Assembly (NCBI GenBank): GCA_944470555.2
Contig: OX104134.1
Coordinates: 10,333,248 to 10,397,247 of the forward strand
DNA: 64,000 nt
DNA from: Heterobilharzia americana
Lineage: Eukaryota > Platyhelminthes > Trematoda > Strigeidida > Schistosomatidae
Reading direction: 5' to 3'
In this document: positions 36,416 to 49,070 of the stretch, one piece after another
How positions within the stretch are numbered: the stretch's first letter is position 1
How the letters are laid out: every line of letters begins with the position of its first letter
The notes under the pieces: generated by a model
Database searches by the model: none
What the model was told of the DNA's origin: nothing
The model's input: only the letters and a program-made list of their open reading frames with translations
Position numbers and translations under genes: made by a program

Positions 36416-37931
36416 AAATGAGTACAGTGTATACTCTTGTTGAATCAAAAGTAATCATTATCATTGTAAGCAGTCGAGAAGTCAGCCTAATTAATAAGTC
36501 AGATAATATGCACAACGATAAATATTGATACAAAATGACTATCCTACATGCCATATGTAGTTTAGTGATACATTTCACTTTTGTCATCAACAATTAATCA
36601 TTAAAACTTCCGTATTTTGACAACAGGATAATTTAGAATCGTTCTCTTAGGGTTATCATGTCCAGTTTATTAATATAGTTGAAAATGTATTCTGTATAAA
36701 GTAATTTAACTTCAAATGCATGTAATGAATTCATTACATTTTCTCAAAAAGTGATTTCTAATTGTGAAGTATCCTTTCAGTAAGATATATTTAGGGATTT
36801 TTCAACTCAATGTTATCCAGGCATACATAATCATCCATGTTTATGAATATGCAGTTTGAACAACAAGTTAAACTTCACGGTGTTGGACAGTTTTTGTGAC
36901 GCATATTGCTATTTTTGAACTTTGTTTCAATTTCTAGAAATTTCGTAATTTTCTACAGTAACTTGTGTCATATGCAAAGTATAGTACTTCTTGTCACCAA
37001 AATTGGATGAGAAATACAGTTTGTCGTGCGATGACTACCTTTTGGGGATTGAAAGCTATGTTCGATTTAACACTTGGTTAGTGAAATATATTGCACATTC
37101 ACAAAACGCTACAGAATTTAGCTCAAGAGAACTAGAGAATAATCTCTGTTTTGATAATTAGACGTTTTTCTATCTTTCGTTTCACAACTCTTATTCATTA
37201 GAATAATATGAATAAACGTATCTTACCATATTTCCCCTTTCCTAAATTGATTGTTTTGAAAACATTGCCCGTTATTGCATTCAGTAAACTATACTCATAT
37301 ATATATATATCTTTCGTCATAAAAATCAAAGCAGTTAATACATCAACTGATGCAGTTTATAGCCTACGGTAAAATCGGACAGCTTTAATGTTTTGGCTTG
37401 TTTGGGTGGCGAGTTGAATGTTGTATAAATGTATACGATCGTTTTCGTTTTGTTTATGAAGCATTTATGCAGCCATTCACGGTGTCGCGATATGTACTTA
37501 TTCGAGTGACATTTTAAATAAACAGACATGGTTACTGTTTATTTTATCTTTTCTGAAAAATAAGGGATGACAATGGTTGAATAATACTGTTCTACATTTT
37601 CTATACAATTAGTATGCATTATATTGCATTCTGTTGGCAAAAAACTTCGTAAGAATTTCAAAGGTAGTCGCGTTTCACTACAGTATTTCTTTTGTAGAAG
37701 CGATTTTAGTTGATTAGTTACTTCTTGTTGCAAAAATGTTTTTCTATACTATTTTTAAGCAGTTGATACATTTAGTGTTTGATAGTTGCTGAAGCCTATC
37801 ATTAATTCTGTATTTAGTCTTCAGAAAACTATTATTTTTCATACTGGAATAAGAAAGAAGTCATTCGGCTTTTTAAATCGTATCGCATAATGGACTGTTT
37901 GAAAATACGTTCAGACAATTAGTATAACTAC

Positions 37932-37935
<4 letters not shown>
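36416..37935. other. AT-rich noncoding stretch
   Basis: It includes a small (AT)n run at about 37,297-37,310. Two 64-codon minus frames (37,335-37,733) have no motif. Confidence 0.4.

Positions 37936-37985
<50 letters not shown>
37936..37985. repeat. (TA)n microsatellite
   Basis: About 25 uninterrupted TA units, the longest array in the window. Confidence 0.97.
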
Positions 37986-37987
<2 letters not shown>

Positions 37988-38139
37988 TCCACGTTATTTT
38001 AGTGGTCTTGTTAGCTGCTTTCAATCTGGAATACAAAAGCAGTTAGTTTTACTGAAACTTTAATATGCTTTAATTCATTGGAAGAGAACAGAATATCGGT
38101 CAGTGGTTAAGATGGACAGAGTAGGTCATTTCTAACAGC
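37986..38139. other. Noncoding sequence
   Basis: Short spacer between the (TA)n array and the PLE 3' region. Confidence 0.4.
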
Positions 38140-39230
38140 AGATTCAAAAAAAGTTAAGAATTAGTAACAACTTATCACAATTATACACCTAAATCAATGA
38201 AGTTTTCTCGAACAGAAATAACGACAAGAATAGCAGTCAAAATAGAGGGACTTAGGGTTATGAGATTACATAAGTAGGTCATACAATATAACAGCAAAAT
38301 AGTGTGAGTTAGGCTTAGTTAGTTAAAAACATTCGATATGAACAAAAGATGGAGCAGCTAAATAAGAGTAGAAAAATAAACATCTAAAGTTGATAAAGGA
38401 TGATGTAATTAGATAGAAGTCGAGGTGTACAAAGGTAGAGAGAGGTTGGATATAGCTTCTTTTCGAACACACTACTCAGGTTAGTGGCTATATCTCCAGC
38501 AAACTTCAGGAGGACTGAGCCTTTTTGTTTGTTTGTTATCTAGATGGAACTGAAGACACCAGCTTGATATCAGTTGTCAATGAGATGCTGAGTAGCTGCA
38601 CTGTTCAGAGTATTACTTACCCTCAGTCGGAAGCTCTTCAGAATGTACTCAGAAAATTTAAGATAAGCCATTCTTTCTGTTCTTCCAACGTATCTAGTTT
38701 AAAGGCTACAAGTAAATTAATATCAATATTTGGAGGTAACACATGAAGCGTATCTGTCGACTTTGACTAAACTAAAAAACTCATTGTTTGGTATGCAGAA
38801 ATAAAACCTAGCTCTGGGGAAAGTTCCAGCCGGTGACATCTTCAGCTGCCTGTTGATAGTACCTAAAATCTTATCATCTTTGAAATTGAGGCGAATGAAA
38901 ACAGGCTTCTTGCCGAATGTAACTTTCTTCGACCTTTGCCTTCTGTTTTCTCATATTTGTTAATAAACGATTGTGGATATCCATTGTCCAGTAGTATCTT
39001 TCAGCCGTCCACAATTGTTCTTCTACTTTAACCCTGGGGCTTATCATTTTAGCTTTGTAGTTAGTGGGATTGAAGCTATTGTGATTCAAGTAGGTACCAT
39101 TTCACGAGCTGTTTTGATGAGTAGGCCTTTAGAGCGTCCAACCTGTTCTACGTTGTACGGCAATATTCAAAAGTTGAACCTTTTGGAAACATCAATATCT
39201 GTCTATCTGCATTACATTCTTTAAGCTGCC
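38140..39230 (-). mobile_element. Penelope-like element remnant, GIY-YIG part and 3' region
   Basis: On the minus strand the pieces read KKPVFIRLNFKDDKILGTI, then TFPRARFYFC, YQFTCSL and YVGRTERMAYLKFSEY, and finally NSAATQHLID. The order is the RT-GIY linker followed by a GIY-YIG nuclease core (Y-V-G-R-T), as in PLEs. One of the usual paired Cys before YVGRT and several codons are damaged by stops. A pyrimidine-rich 3' region follows (38,140-38,470). No RT motifs are seen upstream. It belongs to a different PLE lineage from the 16-kb and 41-kb copies, judging by its nuclease motif. Confidence 0.65.
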
Positions 39231-41339
39231 TCATTACTGATGCGGTGGGTTTTAGAAAATCCTATTAGAATGGCTGCAGTAACGAATAATTGTTTGGTGT
39301 GATTGTGTGGTTTAGCTATGAGACCACAAAGAGAAAGAATAAGCCAAAAAAAGTTTTTTAGTCTTTCATAACATATTTAAAACCACTGTGAATAAATGTA
39401 AGACCAATTCTGTCAGTTTATTTTTTAGCATTCACACTAATCAAAAAATCTGTTCGAAAAGAATTTCCGTGTAAAGTAATTTATCAACTGCCTCTGATAG
39501 AGTTTCCAATGGATAGTATTTTTAGGAAGTGGTTTTTCAGGATATCATTGAGGAAAAAAATCAACTTTTAGGAAATAAGGAATACATCATCGAAAACTGA
39601 ATTTCGCTCTCCAAAATTTTACATGTAATTTTTTAAGTTTGCTACGAACTCTCAGTTCATTACAGTAGCTAGTTAAGTCACTGCTTTCAAAACCTGAAAA
39701 TCGTTTGATTCAAACAAAATGATGTCGGAAACGAATAATTGTCTTCCAACTAAATAACGGAACGATTTATTTTTCTAGCCTAAGGTTCATCATGAAGAAC
39801 TCTTTTGAGAAATGGCTTGATATGTTTGTTTGACTCACTACACTTTCACTAGTCGATTTTGAAGTCTCAAGGATCAAATAGGATATACTAGTCCTCAATA
39901 CTGAACAATAAATAGAACTCTGGATTGAAAAATTTTATACGTAAGTCGGTCTATGATAGAATCTTCCTTACGAATGAGGAAGCTTTTAGTTTTATTGACC
40001 AACAAAGTCCAGTTTCAGTGTAATAATCAGTTATCTTGTCAAACTATTTTCGCAATAAGAAACCATTTCGGTCCACTTTCTGCTAACTTATTTCTCTACA
40101 GTCTGGAGACTGGTTGAGGCGACTTATTTTTTGTAAACAGTGTCCAACTAGCGGTACATGGATGACGCTCTCATTATTTATGAAAATAAGTCACAGGAAT
40201 AAACGTTACTGATGCTTTTAAACTTATATTATTCAAATCTGCCTTTCATGGGAGGAAATGAAAAAACAGGTGATCAACACCTTTATAAGGATACTGCTAC
40301 AATCAAGGAAAAACGAAGCATATCTGCTGTACACCTCTAAATATGCACACTAGTTTGAATGTGCTTACAGAAGCAAACACACAGTTCATACGAGAGGCTT
40401 TTGTCTACCCAAATGGTCGAGCACTTACATAAATAGTTTAGGTACTCAGTGAAGATTGATAACGAAGCATTCAAAGTACTATGGTTATTATATTAATGCT
40501 TTTAAGTTCTGTATGTTTGTCAGCAGACAGCCAAACGGGAAATACTTACAGTTAACAAGGCTTTTGTAACTGAAGTTACCAAACCAGACTTCTGTATGCA
40601 GAAGGATACATTAGTTAGATTTCATTTAACATGGTTATGATTGCACCATATCTTAATTACATATATTTTTTCTCATCTGTTTTTGCCCTCGAATATTACT
40701 CCTATTTGGTAATACCAATTTTCGCGTTTGGCCTGTTTCGTTTTGTTAACACTGTTTCTATCACCATTATCACAATTATTTTCCCAATATCCACTTGCTG
40801 TTCTTACAATGTTTGGCTCTATACAATTACCAAACCTCTTAATAGATTAGTCTATCATTTATTTATTCAGTTTACATCCTCAATGTTAACAATATTACTA
40901 AAATAACTTTTCCACCCAAAGTCCAAACGACTTATCCTTATTTAGCACCAATGAGCATCTCCTTGTTTGATTGGTGTTCAGAATGACGTATTTCATCTTG
41001 AAAAAGACTGTTTGGACAAAGAAATTTATTCCTTTTCAGTTTATTCTGAACATGTACTTCAACCTTTTGAATTACCATTTGAGATGTAAACATTGTTTAT
41101 CTCTACGTTCCTACGTCTCAATAGTGAACCTAGTCTGCGTTATCTACAGTCGTAGTTAGTTCTTAATTGCATCATCGTATATAATCACTAAGACACAGAG
41201 TCCAGTTAACAAGTTTTACTGCAGTTTTCATATTTATTAACTCCTATTATTTTCACATTTGTAGGATGATGTTTTTACTGAGTTTTGTCAATGACTTTGT
41301 AGTTGATGATGTGCGAGATAGGCAACTTCTGATGAAGTT
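39231..41339. other. Noncoding stretch with a pyrimidine-rich segment
   Basis: 40,631-40,906 (+) is an open 91-codon frame of almost purely hydrophobic residues caused by C/T-rich DNA. It may be PLE 3' untranslated sequence lying upstream of the 41.3-kb PLE, as in a PLE tandem array. Nothing else recognised. Confidence 0.35.
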
Positions 41340-42250
41340 TCGTGGTTAGTCGTATTCAATGACATCAACTTCACAATGGAGAAGTAGTCAAACAACTAAC
41401 TACCATTCCTGGATGTTTTAGTCAGTAGGACAAATACCGGAAAGCTGGAAACTCACGTGTACAGAAAGCCAACACATACCGTGCATCACCAACTACAAAG
41501 TCATTGACAGAAATCAACAAACGCACCATCCTACAGTACACAAATAATGTATCAGAAATCATGACAAAATTACTGGGACCAATTGGCTCGTAAACCAATA
41601 AATTCCCTCCAAACACCATTATGCAGACCAAAAAGTGCAACAAGCAAGAAGACAAACCGAATTTCATTTACAAAATCAGCTGCAATAGCTGTAGTCAACA
41701 CTACATTGGACAAAGTGGTAGCCCTCTTCGACTTCGTCCACATCAACACCAATCGGCTATTAAACGCTACAACATTTCATCACTCATTTCAATGCATGTG
41801 GATAGTTATGGACATGAATCCAATGTCGACAATGTAGAAATTTTGGAAGGATAGAGGAGACACAAAGAATGTCAGAGAATTTCTAGAAGCTTGGTATTCA
41901 CGTCAGTCAGCAATCAACAAATGTATAGACATAGACCAATCTACCAACCAATGAGAAAAATGATAAACGACAGAGAGGTCAGAGGTGAAGCAGAGGAACA
42001 GCCAACAGGAAAATCTGTACAGCCGATGACACAACAATCGAAGGAAACAACCAATCACAGACTACTTCGTCAGAGCAAGGTACTAAGTCACTCACGAAGA
42101 GATACTGCCAGTTCCACTACTTACTGAAGTTAGTGCTGATGATGGCGTCTAGAAAGATGATGAAGGCTTCTCGATTAAATAACCTAGTTCAGAGAACACA
42201 GTACAACCAAGACCATGCACCTGAGCTACAAATATTTTCCACTATTTCAA
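41340..42250 (+). mobile_element. Penelope-like element remnant: RT end, GIY-YIG domain, 3' end
   Basis: The end of the RT reads FNDINFTMEK then LPFLDVLVSRTNTGKLETHV and YRKPTHT (41,356-41,505). After a frame change, the GIY-YIG nuclease reads FIYKISCNSCSQHYIGQSG (about 41,665-41,720) and continues with an HQHQSAIK helix. A C-terminal REFLEAWYSRQSAINKCID block lies near 41,878-41,935. Known for PLEs: the GIY-YIG domain nicks the integration site. Frameshifts and stops inactivate it; the RT core is missing. Confidence 0.85.
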
Positions 42251-43649
42251 TTACCAGAAATATATTCATCTAATAGTTTTATTGTTTGTGTTATAACGTG
42301 CATTTATAGTGACTTATTCAACAATATCTTTAGTTATTCTGACCCGATAAGCAAAACGAACAATCAGTAGTTTAAAATAGCTTCAGCCTATTATTCTGCA
42401 GAGGAAAGTATCATTTTAATTTATAACATGAAAATCTAGATAGATCAGACGTACGTACTTCATGGGAAATTAGGCGATTTGTCAGACAAGAAATAATACT
42501 TCTGAGTCGCTTAAACGCACGACTGAACTCTTATTTGGCTGACTGAGTTTATTTAACCACATTTTACTTTGCCAAATAATTTGCTTATTAACTTTAATGT
42601 TAACATTTTGGTAACTTATGGGTCTTTAAACCGTATTAGATTACATTCACAACGTTCAAACTGTATTTAATTGAAGGCGTTCATAAGGAAGTACACAGTA
42701 TTCTAAGGTACTGTAAACAAGCATCTAGTCCTTGCAAGAGGAAATAATATGAATTCTTAAGTAATTCAAAAAAGTGGAGTAGAAATAACTCTGCAGTCGT
42801 CTTTAAGACCAAAAGTTGATAGTACTAAATTTATTGCCTTCATCATAAATAAAAATCCAGTGGTGATTTAACGAAAAAACTGTGACTTCTGAATGGCACT
42901 TTCGCATCTTTCACTTCTTTTCCTACTGCTCTAAGAAAAAGTAAATTCGCAACAGAATCCAATCACAATTCGGAAGTGTATATTTCACCATCTGTTAGCT
43001 GATTATTGGCTTTCACATAGAAACATAGATGCCTATGACTTTCTTAAGTGGTAATGGTTTATCCTGTCTCAATTTTTACTACAAAAATAGGACAGCTACC
43101 AGACTATCTAATGTCCAAGGGTTTTCAGGCCTTTGTTCTCAACGTTTTTATTCCCAACCTTATTCTTCTGGTAAACATTAGACATCTGTATCCACCAATG
43201 GAGACTATGAAACGAAGTAACTTTATTCAAGTATGAGTTCTGTTTCAAGTTCAAGAATTTACTGATTCAGTAACAAAAGCTTGATAAATGAATGAAAACT
43301 TATGACAAATTTTAGTGCTGGGAGTTAAATTACAGCAATTACGTTAAGTTCTTTTCCACTGATGAGATTATCGTATCCTCTCCTTTTATGTTATGGACCC
43401 GTAAGTCAACGATTTTAATGATCTTTCCACTTTATTCCCTCCTTTATATGAAGAATTCACGAACATAAAATAAAAATAGGCCAGCTAGTTCCTCATCCGA
43501 CACAATATTGGTACTTCGAAGGCATTCCAAAGACTATGAGCCTAGCTTCAGACTTCGGTAAGTGTGAATTATTTTCTATTGTGTTTACTGAAGAAAAAGC
43601 CTGATCAGTCAGACTGTCGATCTTAGGCCTTCATCGCCGCAGGAATTTC
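42251..43649. other. AT-rich noncoding stretch
   Basis: No gene or repeat recognised. A 62-codon frame at 43,048-43,236 (+) has no motif. Confidence 0.4.
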
Positions 43650-44720
43650 AGCATTTCAAGTCCACTGTTCTGGACTGTTATCAGCAATTTACCAACTCAA
43701 AAATACCATCTAGGTCTTTATTGACTATGGACCATACATAACAGCTAAAATTAATCAAGGATTACTGTGATATTATCATAAGCCGTCCTGATAAAGGAGG
43801 AGGTGTTGTCCCAATTAATCATCAGGAGTATATTCATAAACTTTTGGTAATTTTCTTGGATCGCACTAAGTCTCCTAAACCTGAAGGTGAGTCCAACAAG
43901 TCACATATAATTGAAACACAGTTCACAAGCGTCTTAAGAAGCCTAAGGGACAAGTCAATAATCGGCCCCGATTTATACGACTAAGTGGTTCCATAATCCC
44001 AGGCCTATATGGACTACCGAAGACACATAAAGCCAGATTACTTCTTCGTTCAATCTTGGATATGGCTGGTTCTACTTATCACCGAACTGCCTAATGGTTA
44101 GTTGAAATTCTGGAACCTCTTTGAAGGCAAGTGTCGAGTTTTTTATCCCTGATACATTTCAGTTTGCTGAGAGCATTAGAGATTTCAATGCTTTAGACAA
44201 GACGATGTTTTCGTTAGACGTTACTTCATTGTTCACAAGTGTGCCACTCACCGAGACTGTTTGTTATGTATGTGACTATAATGATGCACATAATTTAAAC
44301 GTAGGACTACCAACCAGCTGCTTGAAACAGCTTTTGTTGAGGTGTACATTTACTGCTCAATTTAGTTTCAATAATGAAATCTATAGACAGAAGATGGAAT
44401 TGCGATAGAATCACCATTGAGACCATTGTTAGCAGACTTTTTCACGTCAAAACTAGAGAATTCTCAACTTTGTCAAGCTATCAATAGCTCTGACCTTTAT
44501 AGCAGATATATGGACGACATGTTTGTTATTTGTGACAAATTTGTTGATCTAGGCGGTGTTTTTCGTTCATTCAATGAATGTCATCAAGCCCTCAAGTGCA
44601 CTATATAGAAGGAATCAGAATCAACTATTTCTTTTCTTGATGAGTAAGCCGTTGGTGAACATGCATATAATTTCACCACCAGTTATAATTGAGGTGATTG
44701 GTGAAGCATTATCACTCATT
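43650..44720 (+). mobile_element. Penelope-like element remnant: reverse transcriptase domain
   Basis: RT blocks appear in order. DIIISRPDKGGGVV is near 43,765-43,805 and YGLPKTHKARLLLRSIL near 44,010-44,060. The motif A segment MFSLDVTSLFTSVPLTET is near 44,204-44,257, followed by LNVGLPTS. The catalytic box YMDDMFVI is near 44,506-44,530, and ISFLDE is near 44,620. The last matches the LPFLDVL block of the 41.3-kb copy. At least three frame changes and several stops break it. No GIY-YIG domain follows; the sequence passes into a non-LTR RT remnant. Confidence 0.88.
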
Positions 44721-44879
44721 TTGGAGTATGTACTTCCACTAAGACATGCATCAATCGGATACGCGTCATTAAATGTAACAATGGACTTAGAAAGCAAATA
44801 GATATAAATCCCTTATGTACTCAGCCACAGACAGGACAATAGGTGTGTATTTACTACAGAAGTAAGTCAGTAATTATTT

Positions 44880-46130
44880 TTCTGAATGCATCAGCAACTC
44901 TCGTTCAGATAAAATTTGGCAAAGTAATCGATTTTCAGTACAAATACCGATAAATGAAATTAGAAACCTACAAAACCATCACTGAAAAAGGTGGGACACT
45001 GATAACTTCTCAGGACAGGTGGCTAGAACGTTGGACGAAACACTTCACAGCACAGTTCAACTGACCCTTAGCAACGCTTCACTTGCCTAACATCCAGTAA
45101 GTCTGAACCTGAATGGAACGTAAATGCTTGTTTTTCAACTGCCCTTGAATTGAGACTGTTATATCGAAGCTGAAACGGTGCAAAGCAACAGTACCGGACA
45201 ATTTGCTATCCTCGGCTTTCAAGGATAGAGGTGGGAAATCGCTGCCCAGAGTGATGGAGGTACTAGGTATTGTGTATTTGGAGATCAGATTTAGTGCCAT
45301 CAGAGTGGTCTACCTCACTGATCATCCCAATCCTTAAGAAAGGAGGAAAATCTTTTTTGCCAACTATGGGGGATTTAGTTTGACTAATATTGCGTACAAG
45401 ATCCTAGGGTCCACAGTTACCCGGAGCCTAACAGGAGCTGGAGAACAGCAAACTCGACAAAACCAGGCGGGTTTCAGGCCTGGATGAGAGTAAATTGATC
45501 ATATTTCTATCCTCCGACAGGTTCTGTAACACAGCGACACCTACCAATCAGTGGCCGATGCTTGCCATATATCTTGACCTGAGGGCGGCATGTGACTCAG
45601 TCGACCATGAGGTGTTGTGGTAGTGTCTGACTGTAAACAGAGTACCGAGAAAGTATATAACACTAATCAAATCTCTATAATCGAACTCACGCAGGCGTGT
45701 AAGGGCGTGTAGGAGAGTCGCCATGTGAATTGGCGACAACTGGTGGTATCCATCGCGTTTGGCGTTTGCCAACTTGCGTCATCTGTGTGGCCGACTGGCG
45801 AAATATCCGGCTACCTATCAAAAGGTGGGTAAACTATGCTGCAGCCTGTTTTGTCCCGTTGTATAGCTGTGAGATATGTCTGCTAAAAGTAGATGACATG
45901 AAGCGGTAACAGGGTTTCGATTATAGATTTCTCCGTAGCATTGCCTGCGTTTGGTGGCGTTATTAACTAAAGACACTTACAAAACCCAAGGTATTTGGAA
46001 CCTCATGACCGATAATCTAAGCGTGTTTCGGGTGCGTTTCACACCCATCAAATGTAAGCTAATGCCTGAGTTCCGATCTGTACCAAATGTGAGTTTAGAA
46101 TTATATGATGGAATGTAAAAATGCTTTTTC
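44880..46130 (+). mobile_element. Non-LTR retrotransposon RT remnant (CR1/RTE type, clade unresolved)
   Basis: Motifs run LITSQDRWLERWTKHF, LKRCKATVPDNL, ANYGGFSLTNIAYKILGS, QNQAGFRPG, LDLRAACDSVDHEVLW, YITLIKSLYSNSRRRVRA and CEICLLKVDDMK. The order is RT fingers, palm, and a C-terminal block with a Cys-Glu-Ile (CETWPL-like) motif common to trematode LINEs. The catalytic YADD segment appears deleted between about 45,740 and 45,830. Frameshifts throughout. It sits directly against the PLE RT remnant, so one inserted into or beside the other. Confidence 0.8.
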
Positions 46131-46725
46131 AACTGAAATATTTGGCAAGCTATAATAGGTTGGTTTCTTCTAAAAGCTCAGCTTAAGCTTAAAATAACTA
46201 GCTGACACTCATCACACTTTACCAACACTTTTAGCAATAGATACAGTTTCCAGCTGTTGGTCTGAGACATACAAATTGAACTGTTGGGTTCCTTGAGATG
46301 ATAAGAAACAACGGTCGGAAACGGCAGGTGATGTGGTTCAAAAGTGGTCACGATAGAGCAGATGCACATACTGTTTCCCATCAAGCGATTTTAAGCATTC
46401 CTACTAGCCTTCATTTGTATATTTTATCTTCTATCAAGTCTCAATAAGAGTGTTTCTCGATCCACTTCTGCTTTGTATGTTATTGTGCAATGTGATGACT
46501 TTCACCCATGTACTTCTGCATTCATCTATCTGTCTGTCGCCAAGTCAATGTGAAACCAAAGTTTTATCAGTTCATCTGTTGCCAGGTTGCGAATAGGTGA
46601 TTTGCCTAGTCAGATCGATTTGCCTTTTGATAAAAAACGTCGAGGTAACAAAACACTTGTATTCTTTGCTTAAACGTTAAATGTGAGATGTATATAACGA
46701 TGAACAAGTAACAAACATATTGTTT
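46131..46725. other. Noncoding sequence
   Basis: Nothing recognised beyond a 68-codon minus frame (46,178-46,384) without motif. Confidence 0.4.
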
Positions 46726-47020
46726 TGATACTTTTAATTTCCCGTTGCTACACAGTGTTGTATTTTTTGACCTGTCAGCAGATGAGCTTTTATGCCAATA
46801 CCTCAATACCGTCAGATGTTATATTTGTCTTGGTGATTGGCAGTGGAATTCCGGACGCCGGTTTCGTCATGTTAGAGACTTATCAGCTAGATGCACCTGC
46901 ACCTCAGTGAATGATGTTATTCCAACTGAAACTTGAGCCCAGTACTCATCGTTTCAAGCACCAAAGCGTCATGTACTCAGCCAACGTGGGCCGATAGCTA
47001 CCTTTTGTGCAATGGGTACC
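46726..47020 (-). mobile_element. Hammerhead repeat, minus copy
   Basis: Complete unit in minus orientation. The tail is near 46,730-46,830, the ribozyme near 46,848-46,905 and the head near 46,940-47,000. The core box reads CTGATAA, so it should be inactive; GAAA is retained. The unit ends TTTTGTGCAATGGGTACCAA. Confidence 0.8.
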
Positions 47021-47090
47021 AATTCTTGTTTCGGTTGCTATACATGGCCGAACTGCTCGATCCCGTCGGCAGATGGTGAAAATGTTATCC
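47021..47090 (-). mobile_element. Hammerhead repeat tail, second tandem unit
   Basis: TTCTTGTTTCGGTTGCTATACATGGCCGAA.. repeats the start of the preceding minus unit and of the copy at 250 bp. The unit then stops. Confidence 0.6.
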
Positions 47091-47619
47091 AGCGGTAGGC
47101 TTAGAATGACTAAGCTAAGAAGCATTTTATTAATGGATCTGCTATTTAATACACTACATATATTGCACATTGATTTGGTCATCTGGATTACTAGGGTCAA
47201 AAATAAGTATGCTTACCCAGTCTGTGAATATAAATGTGTACTGATAACCGGTCATATTGTGCACGTAGGCCTGTGAAAAAAACAATTAGAACAATTTGTG
47301 AACCAAATAAATTCTACATATTTTCTTGAACTGATTTACAGAAATAACACCTATAAACAAATCCAACATTTTTCTTTTGTTTTCATTATAGTCAGTTTTT
47401 ATAACGGTGGAATGAAATTTACGGAGGACTGACTTAACTTCAATGTAATAATTAACCTCTACTATAGGTTGTTCGACAATTAAATCCATGGCTCTTAAAC
47501 ATTATATATAAACCGTAAATAATTTCATGGTAAAGCACGTAGTTTTATGTCATTCGCTGAACCAAATTCACTAGCCACTGCTGGTATATGCGATACTGTA
47601 CTCAAGGCGCGATCTATAC
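47091..47619. other. Noncoding sequence
   Basis: Nothing recognised. Confidence 0.4.
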
Positions 47620-47820
47620 TAATGATGGATGGTGGCTAGCATTGGAATTCAAGATGTACATTTCATTATATTCGGTACTGATCAACTGAATGTATTTTCC
47701 TCTCAGCAGGTGTTCTTTTCACTGAGATTGAAACCTAGTACCCATCACGATAAAATCCAGAGCGTCATTTTCTAGGCCGCTGAGTCAGGAAAACCACCCA
47801 TCTGACTTCACGTGTAGTTT
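47620..47820 (-). mobile_element. Hammerhead repeat, decayed minus copy
   Basis: GGTGGCTAGCATTGGAATTC, a heavily mutated ribozyme region, GAGATTGAAACCTAGTACCC (B-box area) and GGCCGCTGAGTCAGGA (head) keep the family order. Confidence 0.65.
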
Positions 47821-47825
47821 TATGC

Positions 47826-48080
47826 TGTGGCTTGTAGTTTCCTGTCTTTCGTTTGATCGAACTGATCCGTCAACATTGGCACTCTGGCTGCTAAACAAAG
47901 GCTTCGACATACGGATTCACTAGCCTCGTGAATAACTCCCTCAGGTTTAAAGCGATGGGTGCTAAGCTCTAGTCTCATTGATAGAAACATCACAGATGGG
48001 GATGCATCTAGGTCCACCTGATGGGTCTAATGTTAAATGAAAAACATGTCTTTGGTCCTACTGTTAGCCATTACCCATCA
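47826..48080. mobile_element. Hammerhead repeat: minus tail joined to plus copy
   Basis: 47,826-47,865 is a minus tail (GGCTTGTAGTTTCCTGTC). From about 47,905 a plus unit follows: ACTAGCCTCGTGAATAAC, GGTGCTAAGCTCTAGTCTC, CATCTAGGTCCACCTGATGG and GTTAGCCATTACC. The ribozyme core is degraded. Confidence 0.6.
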
Positions 48081-48954
48081 TTGACAATAATTTCATTTTT
48101 GAAGAGAAATTTGATGTTTAAAGTTGGAATTATTCTAAAGGTAGTCAACGCTGAATGAGAATCAATGAAAGTTGCGCTTCAAATCAACTTCGTAACTGAG
48201 GTTAACCACTAGGTGTAAAATCTCTCCCCACTTAGTATTGCATAATCAGTGCAGCTTATTATTCAAGTGTCTCAAAGAATATCTCTCAGTGGTGCTAAAT
48301 CATATATTTAAAATAGTTTAGAAAACAACTCTGATTCTGCGCATTTGCTTTGGTGGTGACAACTAACAACCACAAAATGCGATAAATAGTGGTTATCTGA
48401 AAATTTAGTCGGAAAGTTGGACACAAATATCGGAAAAGCTAAATGCTGTTAAATAAGTTTTGTTGTATCAGTACTTTTCGAAGTTTGTGATGTGAACTAC
48501 TTTTAGTATCATATTGTTGGTTATGTCATATTTTTATGCTCACTTGTACGGTTTATTGTCTTTTGCATTAAAAAGTAGGCTAAGTTTAAACCGGATTGTT
48601 TGCTTAGACTTACGAGTATGGTGTATGGTATAGGTCACCTTAGTCTTAGATATTATAGCGCTCTTCGACCATTAGCGTATTGAGCCTTGTAAGTTTGCAG
48701 CCTAACTACAAATAAGACCTTCTAATAGGGGTGAATGAGTTTACTGATCACCTAGAATAATAACATTCTTATAAAATTAAAACATATTTTATTCTATTCA
48801 TTGGATATGTGTATTGAGAATCATCTCAATCCATCGTTATGTTGAACCATTCATATGACTTTTAACCGTAACCCATATACAGGTTCTGGTTAAATACTTC
48901 TAATGTTCTTCTTTTGATTGAGGTAGAATAAAAATCTGGTCAGGAATTGGTTCT
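48081..48954. other. AT-rich noncoding stretch
   Basis: Nothing recognised. Confidence 0.4.
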
Positions 48955-49070
48955 CATGGCTCAGTTCGTGTAGCACTGGGCAGGAAACCCATTGATCAGT
49001 TGTTCGAATCCTGTTGGAGCCCGAATTATCATTTCACGTTCAATCATCATCCAGTATGAATACGGCTATC
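48955..49070 (+). repeat. tRNA-derived SINE, family C
   Basis: CATGGCTCAGTTCGTGTAGC (A-box-like), then GTTGTTCGAATCCTG (B box), then a body ending in CATTTCACGTTCAATCATCA. The last block matches the arm of the 34.6-kb palindrome. Confidence 0.65.

Noticed and set aside
37936..37985. (TA)n array as a replication origin or other functional element
   Set aside because: Several similar arrays occur across the window; ordinary microsatellites in AT-rich DNA.
40631..40906. A multi-pass membrane protein
   Set aside because: The hydrophobicity follows from a C/T-rich strand. No start context, splice sites or conserved motif; such segments accompany PLE 3' regions here.
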